Below are positions 36,360-46,059 of a DNA stretch of 64,000 nucleotides, in pieces. The stretch is from JAAELZ01 sp965209105. Lineage in GTDB: Bacteria; Pseudomonadota; Gammaproteobacteria; Arenicellales; Poriferihabitantaceae. Both the position numbers and the translations under genes were made by a program. The first letter of the stretch is position 1. The number at the start of each line of letters is the position of its first letter. A model generated the notes under the pieces. It saw only the letters and a list, made by a program, of their open reading frames with translations, was not told the origin of the DNA and searched no databases. The stretch covers positions 1 through 64,000 of the forward strand of contig CBDBQB010000036.1 in assembly GCA_965209105.1 (NCBI GenBank), written 5' to 3'.

Positions 36360-36632
36360 ATATATTTCCTCTTTTATTAGAATAATGAGTGGCGCGAACC
36401 AAAAACGCCTTTCGGAATACAGCATGATAGCAGAATCGTTTCACCCTTGTTTATTTTCCGGGAAGCAAGACTCCAGCGACAATACGCTGACGTGGAGAGC
36501 CCAAAATACGCGCAACAATTCACGTACAACACTCCGCCGCTTATTATGAAACTATCCATCTAAATCGGTCTATGGCATCCTACACGCCTACACATTTTAG
36601 ACTAAACCATTCCCTGTCCCTGCAATTTCCGC

Positions 36633-37130
36633 ATGCGTCGCAACCGCCCACCCCAAGTAAAATCCTCCCCATACATCACACCAGAAGGGTTTCGTGTGTT
36701 AGAAAAAGAACTCGGCGGCCTGTGGAGGAAACGCGCTGAAGTCACTACCGCCGTCACCGCCGCAGCGGCCGAAGGCGACCGCTCAGAAAATGCGGAATAT
36801 ATTTACCGTAAGAAACAATTGCGTGAGATTGATCGACGAATTCGATACTTGCAAAAACGTCTACCCATTTTAAAACTCATCGACAAAGTCGGCGATGAGG
36901 AGAAAGTGTTTTTTAGCGCGTGGATAAAGCTTGAGCACAAGGACGGGAAACAATTTGAATATCGTATTGTCGGCGCGGATGAAATAGATAGCGATTCAAG
37001 CAAGGGCTACATCAGCGTGGACTCGCCTCTGGCGCGCGCCTTACTCGGTAAACAGGTCGACGATCAAGTGAGTATTTCCATCGCAGGCGAGCAGCGGGAT
37101 TATTCAATCCTCAGTATTCGCTACTCATGA
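36633..37130 (+). CDS. greB: Transcription elongation factor GreB
   Basis: This 165-aa protein has an N-terminal antiparallel coiled coil (residues 15-85, with the acidic tip SENAEY) and a C-terminal FKBP-like domain (YRIVGADE, VDSPLARALLGK). GreB stimulates RNA cleavage in backtracked polymerase. The basic surface patch and length distinguish it from GreA. No good ribosome-binding site is visible before ATG 36633. Confidence 0.93.
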   Translation: MRRNRPPQVKSSPYITPEGFRVLEKELGGLWRKRAEVTTAVTAAAAEGDRSENAEYIYRKKQLREIDRRIRYLQKRLPILKLIDKVGDEEKVFFSAWIKLEHKDGKQFEYRIVGADEIDSDSSKGYISVDSPLARALLGKQVDDQVSISIAGEQRDYSILSIRYS

Positions 37131-37140
37131 AGTACCCGTA

Positions 37141-38154
37141 TCAGTCGACGCACTTGTAATACGCTCGATACCAATCGACAAAGGCCTGTAGACCGGTACG
37201 AATATCAGTCTTCGGTGCAAAGCCAAACTCACTTTTTAATCGGCTGATATCGGCATTGGTGGCGTGTACATCACCGTCTTGCATCGCTAACATTTCATAC
37301 TCCGCCTTAACGCCTAAACAGTCTTCTAGCGTTTCAATGTAATCCATTAATTTTACGCGGCTGCCATTGCCAATATTGTAGAGGCGAAACGGTGCTTGGC
37401 TAGTCGCAGGCGTCGGCTGATCTGAGCTGAAATCCTCGGCCGGTGTCGCAGGTCGGTCGATGACCCTTAAAACGCCCTCGACGATATCATCGATATAGGT
37501 AAAATCTCGGCTCAAATTACCGTGGTTAAACACTGGAATAGATTCACCCGCGAGGATCATTTTTGTGAATTTAAAAAAGGCCATGTCGGGGCGTCCCCAA
37601 GGACCATACACGGTAAAAAATCTGAGTCCGGTACAAGGCACGCCATAAAGATGTGCGTAACTATGCGCCATTAATTCATTGGCTTTTTTGCTCGCCGCAT
37701 ATAGTGAAACGGGATGATCGACTGGATCATCTTCCGAAAAAGGCAATTTGGTGTTGGCGCCATACACTGAGCTTGAGGAGGCAAAAACCAGATGTTTGAT
37801 TTTCTGATGCCGACAGCACTCCAGCAAATAGCCAAAGCCGACTAAATTTGCCGACACGTACGCACTGGGATTATCGATTGAATACCGAACCCCCGCTTGT
37901 GCGGCGAGATTCATCACCGCATCAAATTGATTTTGATCAAACAAAGCCATCAATTTGGCCTCATCGACTAAATCCATTTTGACGAAATCAAAGCCTTTAC
38001 GGACGGTTAGCCGCGCCAATCTAGCTTCTTTCAGACTCACCTCATAGTAGTCATTGAGATTATCAATGGCAGTGACAGTATCACCCCGATCTAACAATCG
38101 GTGCGCCAAACTAGAGCCGATAAAGCCCGCGCCGCCGGTGATCAATACGTGCAT
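37141..38154 (-). CDS. UDP-glucuronate 4-epimerase-like NAD-dependent epimerase
   Basis: This 337-aa short-chain dehydrogenase/reductase has the Rossmann motif GGAGFIGSSLAHRLL (7-21), IDNLNDYYEVSLKEARL, typical of UDP-glucuronate 4-epimerases, SSSVYG, catalytic YAASKKANE (YxxxK), and TVYGPWGRPDMA. It supplies UDP-galacturonate for LPS or capsule. It lies 90 nt after rnfH, the last gene of the msbA run. UDP-glucose epimerase is less likely given the NDYYEV and GRPDMA motifs. Confidence 0.87.
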   Translation of the reverse strand: MHVLITGGAGFIGSSLAHRLLDRGDTVTAIDNLNDYYEVSLKEARLARLTVRKGFDFVKMDLVDEAKLMALFDQNQFDAVMNLAAQAGVRYSIDNPSAYVSANLVGFGYLLECCRHQKIKHLVFASSSSVYGANTKLPFSEDDPVDHPVSLYAASKKANELMAHSYAHLYGVPCTGLRFFTVYGPWGRPDMAFFKFTKMILAGESIPVFNHGNLSRDFTYIDDIVEGVLRVIDRPATPAEDFSSDQPTPATSQAPFRLYNIGNGSRVKLMDYIETLEDCLGVKAEYEMLAMQDGDVHATNADISRLKSEFGFAPKTDIRTGLQAFVDWYRAYYKCVD

Positions 38155-38244
38155 AGTGATATTGCTTAGCTTAAAGCGCGCGAGTTTAGCAGTTTGCGCA
38201 GGGCAATTCAGGAGATGCGCGTGCCCCCATCAAACAGGTTTCGC

Positions 38245-38553
38245 TTAGCCCTTGGTTTTTAATTTAGCTTCGGCAGTGCTCGCGCGTAATCGACGCGCTT
38301 CGGTCGGAGATAGTCGCAGTGGCCGATAAATCTCGACCCGATCATGGTCGGATAAAACCGTCTTCGGTGTGCACTTGTTGCCAAATATACCCAAGCTAAG
38401 ACTGGCCGCTGAGTCAACACCCAAGATTATTAATACGCCGGATTGCTCGATTGCATCCTCTACCACCGCGCCTACTTTAAGGTTAAGCGACACTAGGCGC
38501 TGCTCGCCGGACGTGTTGTAACTGACCTCTATGTTGAGCGGTGCTTTTATCAT
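38245..38553 (-). CDS. rnfH: RnfH-family ubiquitin-like protein
   Basis: This 102-aa protein has the RnfH pattern: a beta-grasp start (IEVSYNTSGEQRLVSLNLKVG), VEDAIEQSGV, LGIFGNK, and DRVEIYRPLRLSPTEARRLR, the most diagnostic part. Function is unknown despite the name. It is usually near smpB and ratA. Here it follows a HIT gene by 20 nt. Confidence 0.9.
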   Translation of the reverse strand: MIKAPLNIEVSYNTSGEQRLVSLNLKVGAVVEDAIEQSGVLIILGVDSAASLSLGIFGNKCTPKTVLSDHDRVEIYRPLRLSPTEARRLRASTAEAKLKTKG

Positions 38554-38573
38554 GTTCGCAATCTTCAGTTGAG

Positions 38574-38996
38574 CTAGGATGCAAACAATGACGCCATATC
38601 TTGGCGTATCGTTTCGATCTCTTCGGCACAGTACGCCAGCGCGGGTACTTTACCCCACACCGGCGCTGGCCAGGCGATATCCTCTTCAAATCTCGCGATA
38701 TGATGGATGTGCAACTGCGGCACCACATTTCCTAGATTGGCAATATTTAGCTTATGCGGCTTGAAAACTTCGATCATTTTTTTCGCTAAGGCGTTCGATT
38801 CAAGCGTCAGTTGCGTCTGATCTTCGATGTCAAGCTGGTATAGCTCACGCAGACCTACGCGGCGCGGAACCAATACGAACCAAGGATACTGGGCATCATC
38901 CATCAACAATATATCGCACAATCCGGCTCGCCCCAAGACCACGCAATCGCGCGCTAAGCGTGGATCCAAGGTGTAGGTTTTTTCCTGACTATTCAT
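38574..38996 (-). CDS. HIT-family nucleotide-binding hydrolase
   Basis: This 140-aa protein ends its core with the histidine triad region QLHIHHIARF, a slightly altered HxHxH. DAQYPWFVLVPRR, NLGNVVPQLH and WPAPVWG are typical of a proteobacterial HIT subgroup. HIT enzymes hydrolyse nucleoside phosphoramidates or dinucleotides; the substrate here is not known. It lies 39 nt after kdsB in the same leftward run. Confidence 0.88.
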   Translation of the reverse strand: MNSQEKTYTLDPRLARDCVVLGRAGLCDILLMDDAQYPWFVLVPRRVGLRELYQLDIEDQTQLTLESNALAKKMIEVFKPHKLNIANLGNVVPQLHIHHIARFEEDIAWPAPVWGKVPALAYCAEEIETIRQDMASLFAS

Positions 38997-39035
38997 ATTC
39001 GCGATTCGCCTGTTTTAAAGCCCGCGTATAAACAC

Positions 39036-39776
39036 TTAAGACATAAATTGTGCGCGCGCACGCTCGATGTCAGCGGGGGTATCAATGCCAATTCCAGGCG
39101 CTGCAATGGCATCGGGACAATAAATCCTCTCGCCATGATATAAAGCCCGTAACTGTTCAAGTTTTTCGGTTTTTTCCAGTGCGCAGGGTGGTGTCGAACT
39201 GAACGCCACAACGTAACCCGCCCGATAGCCATAAATCCCAAGATGTCGTCGATAAGAAAAATGCTGTTGATTGCCGTCACGGTCAAAAGCAATAGGCGCG
39301 CGACTAAAATACAAGGCATTGTCATTGCTGTCGCGTACGACTTTTACAATATTTGGATCACTAATCTGCACAGGGTCACCCATCGGCGTGCAAGCAGTGC
39401 AAATATTGAGCGCTGCTTGTTGCCCTAAAGCCTCCGCCATTTGCCGAATCAATTCAGGCGGCATATCGGGTTCATCGCCCTGAACGTTGACGATAATTTC
39501 GTCCTCCGCCAATGCCAGCGTTTGGATCACCTCCGCAATTCGATCCGTCCCAGAGGGATGGTTATCATGCGTCATCACCACTTCGGCGCCGGCGGTACGC
39601 GCTACACTTTCAATTCGAGCGTCGTCCGTGGCAACCACAACCTCACTAGCGCCACTCGCCTGCGCACGCTCGATGACATGCACAATCATGGCTTTTCCTG
39701 CCAACTCTAGTAGCGGCTTACCGGGCAAGCGGCTAGAACCATAGCGCGCGGGAATGATAACGGTATAGGCGCTCAT
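39036..39776 (-). CDS. kdsB: 3-deoxy-manno-octulosonate cytidylyltransferase
   Basis: This 246-aa enzyme makes CMP-Kdo. The N-terminus is IPARYGSSRLPGKPL, followed by VATDD, THDNHPSGTDRI, VNVQGDEP and ALYFSRAPIAFDRDG, and a C-terminal GIGIDTPADIERAR. Its ATG overlaps the lpxK stop (ATGA). CMP-Kdo goes to the lipid A acceptor made with LpxK. Confidence 0.97.
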   Translation of the reverse strand: MSAYTVIIPARYGSSRLPGKPLLELAGKAMIVHVIERAQASGASEVVVATDDARIESVARTAGAEVVMTHDNHPSGTDRIAEVIQTLALAEDEIIVNVQGDEPDMPPELIRQMAEALGQQAALNICTACTPMGDPVQISDPNIVKVVRDSNDNALYFSRAPIAFDRDGNQQHFSYRRHLGIYGYRAGYVVAFSSTPPCALEKTEKLEQLRALYHGERIYCPDAIAAPGIGIDTPADIERARAQFMS

Positions 39777-40771
39777 GAATTGATGGTTTTAAGTTTTATG
39801 AGTAGATCGTCTTTAAAATTAGCACTTAATATAGCGGAAACTGGCAGTACCCATACCGGCACATTGATTGAGAGGTCGGCAATTTTTATCGCGTCTTTAG
39901 CGGTGGTAATGATCGAATTCCCGTCCCCAAAATCTAGCTCTGCTGGGGTGTAGCGATGGTGGTCAGCAAACGCGTGCTCAATGATCTCATAGCCAAGGCG
40001 TCGCAAGCTATCAAAAAAACGCGCGGGATGACCAATCCCCACGATCGCATGTAAGGGGGCTTGAAATAAATCTAAATTCTCGGCTGCGGGCGCACCGTCC
40101 AAAGACCGCACCTGCCCCGGCTTTAGTGTCATCAGGTAGTCATTATTTAAGGCGACTGATAGTGATTGCTCCACATGATCAACCCGCATATCCGCATGCT
40201 TGATCGACGACGCAGATTCACGCAAGGGGCCGGCGGGCAGACACCAGCCATTGCCCAATCCACGCTGGCGATCGGTCACCACGATATCGATATCTCGGGC
40301 TAAAGACAAATGTTGAAAGCCGTCATCGCTGACAATCACATCGCATTCATTGTGATCGAGCAAATATCGCGCTGACTTCACCCGATTGGGCCCAGCCACC
40401 ACCGGACATTGAGCCTGAACTGCCAGCATCACTGGTTCATCACCCACCTGCTTTGGATCACTGTCCGCCGAAACTGCCTGTGGCCAAGCTCTCGCCTCGC
40501 CCTTATAGCCCCGACTGATCACCCCAGGTGCGAAACCATTTTCCTTTAATAGACCAACCAGGTAAGCCACCAGCGGGGTTTTACCCGAGCCACCAACTGC
40601 AATATTACCCACCACGATGACGGGCACCGAAACAGCTTTCTGCGCCAACCATCCCTGCTCATACAGCGCACGCTTAGCCCAAGCAAGCCCACAAACTAGC
40701 CATGATATGGGCAGCATTAACCATGCCCAAAATCCGCGGGTTTGCCATATCCGATGAAAAAACAGCTGCAA
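39773..40771 (-). CDS. lpxK: Tetraacyldisaccharide 4'-kinase
   Basis: This 332-aa membrane-associated kinase adds the 4'-phosphate to lipid A precursor. An N-terminal hydrophobic helix (WAWLMLPISWLVCGLAWA) precedes VGNIAVGGSGKTPLVAYL (P-loop), SRGYKG, GDEP, and SDDGFQHLSLARDID. Length is standard. It is 5 nt after msbA and overlaps kdsB by 4 nt, so the three genes are tightly coupled. Confidence 0.96.
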   Translation of the reverse strand: MQLFFHRIWQTRGFWAWLMLPISWLVCGLAWAKRALYEQGWLAQKAVSVPVIVVGNIAVGGSGKTPLVAYLVGLLKENGFAPGVISRGYKGEARAWPQAVSADSDPKQVGDEPVMLAVQAQCPVVAGPNRVKSARYLLDHNECDVIVSDDGFQHLSLARDIDIVVTDRQRGLGNGWCLPAGPLRESASSIKHADMRVDHVEQSLSVALNNDYLMTLKPGQVRSLDGAPAAENLDLFQAPLHAIVGIGHPARFFDSLRRLGYEIIEHAFADHHRYTPAELDFGDGNSIITTAKDAIKIADLSINVPVWVLPVSAILSANFKDDLLIKLKTINS

Positions 40772-40776
40772 ATTAT

Positions 40777-42582
40777 CTATCCCTGTTGCTGATAAGATTG
40801 CGCCATAACCAATCCCGCATACACGCCATCTGCCTCGAGCAACTGCTCATGCGTACCTTGTTCAACCACCTCGCCCTGATTAAATACCAATATTAAATCC
40901 GCATTTCTAATCGTCGATAGGCGATGTGCAATAATTAAAGCCGTACGATTCTTAAGCAAAGCATCAATGGCGCTTTGGATTTTCTGCTCGGCCTGAGAAT
41001 CCAAAGCCGACGTCGCTTCATCCAATATTAGTATCGGCGCATCCTTATACAAGGCACGCGCAATCGCAATACGCTGCTGCTGCCCACCGGAAAGTTTTTC
41101 GCCATTTTCACCGATCTTTTGATCTATCCCATCGACATTCGACTCCACCACCTGCTCGAGCAGGGCGGCTGAGATCACTTGTGCTAAATGCACCTCGTCA
41201 AGCGCTGGCGCCCCGTAAGTAATATTGGTTTTTAAGGTGTCATTAAATAGAATGGACTTTTGCGGCACAAAAGCAATGGCCGCACGCAGCGCGTGGAGAT
41301 TCAGTTGCGCAATATTCTGCTGATCAATGGTGATTTCACCCGACTGCGGCGCGTACAAGCCCATCAGCAATTTTGCAACGGTGGACTTCCCGCTTCCCGA
41401 TGCACCGACCAATGCAACTTTCGACCGCGGCGGAACACTAAAGCTCGCTTTGCTCAATGCTGATTGTGCTTCTTCCTCATAGGCGAAGGACACATCCTTA
41501 AATTCAATCGCGCCCTGCACTGGCTGGCTAAGGTCTGCCTCACCCATCTCCGACTCGGGCGCAAGGTCTAAGGTGCCAAAAATTGAATCGGCCGCTGCAA
41601 TTCCCGTCTGTATCACTTCATTTAACCGTGACAATCGACGGATGGGCTGCATTAGCATCACGGTGGCTGATATATATGAAATGAAGGTTCCAGCCGAGAC
41701 TTGCTGATCGCCCGTTTGTTGCAGGGCATACCACACGATCATCGCCAACGCCAAACCCGCGACGAAAATAATCAGCGGCACCGATACAGCCACCACCATC
41801 GAGCGCTTCATGTATTGCTGGCGGTTTCGATTATTCGCCTGTTCAAACAGGCTTTGCTGCTGCCCAAAACCATTAAACGCTTTCACCAATTCGTGGCCGC
41901 TCAGGGCCTCGCTGGAAACTTCCGTGATTCTGCCAATTGATTTTTGTACTTCAGTGCTTGCACGTCTAAGCTTTTTACTGGAGTAACGAATGATGAGCCA
42001 CGCGATAGGAATAATCAAAAACAGGCATAGCGTAGTTTTCCAACTCAAGTAAAACATCCAAATGAGCAGGAGAACAATATTAATGCTGTCACGAATTAAA
42101 ACGCGCAGTGCTTGGGTGCTGGCCTTGGAAACTTGTTCACACTCGAATACCAGCTGAGACACTAAATTCGCCGTGGGGTGGTGATCGAAGTATGATTCTG
42201 GCAAATGTAGGTGTCGATCAAACAACTGGTTACGCAGATCATAAACAATCCGGCGACCGATCCAATCCATGCTATAGGTATCGACAAATTGACCCAAGCC
42301 GCGAAAAAAGATCACCAACACCAGGGCGATTGGCAACCACTTGATTAGAAATTGATCTCGGTTTACAAAACCTTCATCCATGATCGGCTTTAACAGAGCG
42401 ACAAAAGACGTTTCGCCCAAGGCCACCACAAACATGCCAACGACCGCGATGACAAATACAGATTTATAGGGCAACACATACCTGAGCAAACGCCGGTAAA
42501 GGTCGCTTCCTGAGGAGTCGTTCGCTGTGTGGCCTGGGGTGGTGGCGCTCAAAGTATAATCATCCGATTTAAAACAAGCCAA
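40777..42582 (-). CDS. msbA: Lipid A flippase MsbA (ABC exporter)
   Basis: This 601-aa half-transporter has six membrane helices (about 35-320) and an ATPase domain with GASGSGKST, signature LSGGQQQR, ILILDEA and the H-loop IAHRLST. MsbA flips core-lipid A across the inner membrane. The frame begins with TTG 42582. A TTG at residue 11 (42552) has a better-spaced GGATGA in front and may be the real start. It heads msbA-lpxK-kdsB. Confidence 0.95.
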   Translation of the reverse strand: MACFKSDDYTLSATTPGHTANDSSGSDLYRRLLRYVLPYKSVFVIAVVGMFVVALGETSFVALLKPIMDEGFVNRDQFLIKWLPIALVLVIFFRGLGQFVDTYSMDWIGRRIVYDLRNQLFDRHLHLPESYFDHHPTANLVSQLVFECEQVSKASTQALRVLIRDSINIVLLLIWMFYLSWKTTLCLFLIIPIAWLIIRYSSKKLRRASTEVQKSIGRITEVSSEALSGHELVKAFNGFGQQQSLFEQANNRNRQQYMKRSMVVAVSVPLIIFVAGLALAMIVWYALQQTGDQQVSAGTFISYISATVMLMQPIRRLSRLNEVIQTGIAAADSIFGTLDLAPESEMGEADLSQPVQGAIEFKDVSFAYEEEAQSALSKASFSVPPRSKVALVGASGSGKSTVAKLLMGLYAPQSGEITIDQQNIAQLNLHALRAAIAFVPQKSILFNDTLKTNITYGAPALDEVHLAQVISAALLEQVVESNVDGIDQKIGENGEKLSGGQQQRIAIARALYKDAPILILDEATSALDSQAEQKIQSAIDALLKNRTALIIAHRLSTIRNADLILVFNQGEVVEQGTHEQLLEADGVYAGLVMAQSYQQQG

Positions 42583-42661
42583 ATTTTACCGCAAAGTATT
42601 CACGCCGACCTGCCTAATACGTTTACCTTCATCCTGTGCCGACTGAGGTAATATAGCGCGG

Positions 42662-43003
42662 ATGGATAAGATTGAAATACAGCGCGTGGTTCAAGAAAAA
42701 CTCACCGAACTACGCGCGCTACAAAGCGAAGCACAAGCGGGCTGCGAGACAGTGGCGCTCGACCAAACGTGCGTCGGCCGCTTATCGAGAATGGACGCCA
42801 TGCAATCTCAAGCCATGAACCAAGCTGCACAGCAACGTCGGATACTCGAAATTACACGCTTACAAGGCACACTCGCGCGGATGCAAGACGCAGACTTCGG
42901 GGCATGCCTTTCCTGCGACGAAATGATTAGCCAAGGCCGCCTACTGCTCGACCCCGCTGCACAATATTGTATTGCCTGCGCACAAAAACTGGAAAACGCC
43001 TGA
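42662..43003 (+). CDS. TraR/DksA-type zinc finger protein
   Basis: This 113-aa protein has an N-terminal helical hairpin (1-75) and a C-terminal C4 zinc finger (C82, C85, C103, C106; CLSCDEMIS, YCIACAQ). Such proteins enter the RNA polymerase secondary channel. It is shorter than DksA (151 aa) and lacks the acidic DxxDxA tip, so a DksA-like effect is not assured. The DUF72-like gene starts 5 nt downstream. Confidence 0.88.
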   Translation: MDKIEIQRVVQEKLTELRALQSEAQAGCETVALDQTCVGRLSRMDAMQSQAMNQAAQQRRILEITRLQGTLARMQDADFGACLSCDEMISQGRLLLDPAAQYCIACAQKLENA

Positions 43004-43008
43004 ATTCC

Positions 43009-43683
43009 ATGAGCGAATATTCAAGCGCGAACTTTATTTGCAGCACCGTAGGCTTTGACGCCGCCGAATGGCGCGAGCAGTACTATCCCGAGGAATGTCC
43101 TAGGGATTGGCAATTTGCCTATTATATGAATGATTTCAGCTCGGTGTATCTGCCTGCATCGCGGTGGCTAAACTCGCCACAATTGATTGCAGAGATTACA
43201 GTAGAGCTCGATGAAGATTTTGATTTGGTGGTCGAACTACCGCCCTCATCAAAACAATCCATCAGCGAGCACCTTGCGCAGCTTGCACCGCTGAAGAAAA
43301 ATGTTTGCTGTTTGGTGATCGACCCCAAGGGTATTCCTGAAGGGGAAGTAGATCAGGTTTTGGCTCATGCTCGTAAAGCATATCCTCTGGTGCTTGATTC
43401 CACAGAAAGCCCCCACGAATCGATGGCTTCCTTGGCTCAACAACATCAAATCGGTATGGTATGGCGACCCAACATCAAGGGCTCTACGCCTATGCCTGAC
43501 ACTGACATCGCTATCATTCGCACACCCTTGGTCAGCTTGCGAGATTTACGAGTCATGTTTGAGAAACTACGTTTTTTCTCAGATCAAGATACGTGTGTAA
43601 GGGTTTTTATTGAACCTGCTGCGCAAAGTGCTCAGCGAGCGATGGCAGCGAAAGAGTTAATCGAACTACTGGCGATAGCCTAG
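43009..43683 (+). CDS. DUF72-like protein
   Basis: This 224-aa protein starts at ATG 43009; the longer frame from 42967 would overlap the zinc-finger gene. The N-terminus (STVGFDAAEWREQYYPEECP, then DWQFAYYMNDFSSVYLP) mirrors the DUF72 opening G-x-S-x-x-W...YP. It is diverged and shorter than the 240-300 aa norm. DUF72 proteins are TIM-barrel-like with unknown function. It forms a two-gene unit with the zinc-finger gene. Confidence 0.65.
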   Translation: MSEYSSANFICSTVGFDAAEWREQYYPEECPRDWQFAYYMNDFSSVYLPASRWLNSPQLIAEITVELDEDFDLVVELPPSSKQSISEHLAQLAPLKKNVCCLVIDPKGIPEGEVDQVLAHARKAYPLVLDSTESPHESMASLAQQHQIGMVWRPNIKGSTPMPDTDIAIIRTPLVSLRDLRVMFEKLRFFSDQDTCVRVFIEPAAQSAQRAMAAKELIELLAIA

Positions 43684-43705
43684 TTCTAAAAGTCATCAAT
43701 AAGCT

Positions 43706-44772
43706 TTAGGTCAAGGCAAGCGCAGTATTCAGCTCTTTCTGGGACTCATACGTCGCGGTCTTGTTTCGATCATAATTCATGACCACTTGCTCGTATTCGC
43801 TGAGTGTTCTCCACGGCGATGACTCCAACAAATGATAGGCAAACTCGTCGATACTTTCATAACGGCTTCGAGCGTCGTAGGATAGTGCTCGATTGATTGC
43901 AAGTATTAGTTGACGACCATAACGCTCGCCATACTGATCTGGATCAAGCACTGTGGGTTGATCGTGAAGCGTAGATTTTGTAGGGGCGAGGCCAGTGATG
44001 CAATTATAAATGGTTGCAGCAACCGCATAAATATCTGACCATGGCCCCATCTTTTTGTTGCGATCATATTGCTCCGGGGGGGCGAAACCGTGGGTGACAG
44101 TTTGCATTTGCCCGGGGCGATTGGCGCTTTCAAAGCGTTGTGCTGCACCGAAATCAATTAGCAATGGCTCGCCGTTTTCTTGGAGTAGAATATTGGCAGG
44201 CTTAATATCTAAATGCATCAACTGCGCAGTATGAACGTAGTTAAGCGCGCTTAGAATGGGTAAAAATGAGTTGAAAACAAACGCTCGATCAACCTCTTTC
44301 CCGTCGCGGCTAAGACTTTTCTAAGATCCTGCGCACCGACACCGTTTGCAACCATATAGGTTGTGGAATTTGCGCGAAAAATATTTCTAGTTTTAAGCAC
44401 GTTCGGGTGTTGAATTTTTTTAAAGGCCAACGCTTCTTTAAAAAACTGCACGAAACCGTCTTTAAAAAGTATCAAGTGCTTGCCAGTATGTGGCCGTATT
44501 TTATGAGAGTTTGGTTTTCTGAAAGCGTAACGCTTCGGGAAATACTCCTTGATGACGACCTGCTCGTTGGTTCGCGTATCAACACATAAGTAAACGATGC
44601 TAAAACTTCCAGTACCAATTACTTTGCCAAATCGATAGCCTTCTATTTCTGTATTCTCAGGCAGTGGCTCGCGAGGATCAGGTGCACGGACAGATTTGCG
44701 CTGCTCGAGCGCACGTTGTTGACCCGTGTACTTAGTGGATTCATCGTTTCTATTCGTTTTAAAAAATAGCAT
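43706..44772 (-). pseudogene. Hanks-type Ser/Thr kinase, frameshifted paralogue
   Basis: The N-terminal half (44251-44772, 173 aa) has GTGSFSIVY, VVIKEYFPKRY and HPNVLKT. The C-terminal half (43706-44221 and upstream) has MHLDIKPANILL, DFGAAQ, APPEQYDRN and GPWSDIYAVAAT. Together they equal the 357-aa kinase at 17979-19052. The break is at the AAA run at 44297-44299 (minus strand GGAAAGAGG). Adding one A gives TGKEVDRAFVFNSFLPILSA, which rejoins the second frame and matches the paralogue. Full length would be about 355 aa. It may be a true null allele or a homopolymer sequence error. Upstream AGGA and a promoter are intact. Confidence 0.85.
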
Positions 44773-45231
44773 TTTCTGTTCCTGGTTCCTCAGTGCTTGT
44801 AAGGCTGGTTGACGAATTTTCGCTTACCGTCTAGCCAGTTCTACCACGGGCGATACAATAAACCATTAATATAACGATTGTCAACTATATTATACCGTTT
44901 ATCTTTAGTATAGCCCGTATACATAAGTATAGTCGCCAATCAATCTCGACATTACCTTTCAAGCATTTACCCCCACCCAGCCCCCAAAATCTAGAATTAG
45001 TTGGTCGATCTGCTCCAATCGAAGTGAGTAGATATACCGTTCGTCGCAACACCGTCAACGGAATATCCACTGGCTAAGTCCTAACTTGCAAATCCTTTAG
45101 CTGTTTAAACAATATCGGGTACAATAGCCTTCGCTTTAGAACAATGGGCATGACACCATCGAGCGCCTTAAACTTGTTCATCTATCGCTCAGAATCGGCC
45201 ACTACAATCGCGTCTCTTTTTGGATGACCCC
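44773..45231. other. Intergenic region between kinase paralogue and mlaF
   Basis: No gene seen. It holds the leftward promoter at 44855-44884, the kinase-shared 12-mer (44918-44929), and AT-rich inverted repeats such as GTATA-GCCCG-TATAC. A TACAAT box at 45120-45125 could be the -10 of the mla operon; no convincing -35 accompanies it. Confidence 0.45.
44855..44884 (-). promoter_or_regulatory. Predicted sigma-70 promoter of the frameshifted kinase
   Basis: Read leftward, a perfect TTGACA is followed after 18 nt by TATTGT. The predicted start lies about 75 nt before ATG 44772. Confidence 0.6.
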
Positions 45232-46059
45232 ATGACGACAAGCTCTCAATCTTCTGCCGACAACGATCTCGCAATCGTAGAGATTGAAAACCTTGATTTT
45301 GGATTTTCTAATCAGCTGATCTATCGAGATGTCAGTCTACAAATACCGCGCGGCAAAGTGACCGTCATTATGGGACCGAGCGGCTGTGGAAAATCGACCT
45401 TGCTCGGCTTAATTGGAGGACGATTAAAGCCCAAGCGCGGATCAATCAAATTCGACGGCATACTGGTCAATAAAGCGCGCGGTAATAAACTTTATGCGCT
45501 GCGCCGCAAGATGGGCATGTTATTTCAAAATAGCGCGCTGCTGACGGATCTCAATACCTTTGATAATGTCGCCTTCCCCTTACGCGAGCAAACCGAGTTG
45601 CCCGAGAAAATTATTCGCCTACTCGTCATGATGAAGCTGGAAATGGTCGGCCTGCGCGGCGCTTACAAGCTGATGCCATCCGAGCTTTCCGGCGGCATGG
45701 CTCGGCGCATTGCGCTCGCACGGGCAATCGCGCTTGATCCTGAACTCATCATGTATGACGAGCCCTTTGTCGGCCTTGATCCGATTTCGATGGGCGTGAT
45801 CGTCAAATTAATTCGTGAATTGAACGATGCACTGGGACTGAGCTCTATCGTGGTGACCCATGATGTTCAGGAAGGCCTGAGTATCGCAGATTATGTCGTA
45901 ATTCTCGGCAACCAAGGCATATTGGGGCACGGTACTTCTGCCCAGATTACGGCCAGCGAAGATCCCATGGTTAAGCAATTCATAGAGGGCTTGCCTGACG
46001 GCCCCGTGCCCTACCAATATCCTGCCGAACCTTATGCGCAGTCACTACGCAATGATTGA
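45232..46059 (+). CDS. mlaF: Phospholipid transport ATP-binding protein MlaF
   Basis: This protein of about 275 aa has Walker A GPSGCGKST, Q-loop FQNSALLTDL, signature LSGGMARR and Walker B LIMYDEPFVGLDP. ATG 45232 (MTTSSQS) is preferred to TTG 45220. With MlaE, D and B it forms the inner-membrane complex that moves phospholipids between membranes. It heads mlaFEDCB; the next start lies inside its last codons. Confidence 0.95.
   Translation: MTTSSQSSADNDLAIVEIENLDFGFSNQLIYRDVSLQIPRGKVTVIMGPSGCGKSTLLGLIGGRLKPKRGSIKFDGILVNKARGNKLYALRRKMGMLFQNSALLTDLNTFDNVAFPLREQTELPEKIIRLLVMMKLEMVGLRGAYKLMPSELSGGMARRIALARAIALDPELIMYDEPFVGLDPISMGVIVKLIRELNDALGLSSIVVTHDVQEGLSIADYVVILGNQGILGHGTSAQITASEDPMVKQFIEGLPDGPVPYQYPAEPYAQSLRND

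Noticed and set aside
36076..36549. Rightward open frame of 157 codons
   Set aside because: It runs antisense through the MITE and the tautomerase gene, which has a proper ribosome-binding site and family match.
44290..44310. Programmed frameshift in the kinase paralogue
   Set aside because: The site GGAAAGAGG is not a known slippery heptamer with a downstream stimulator, and the intact paralogue needs none. A plain 1-nt deletion or read error is simpler.
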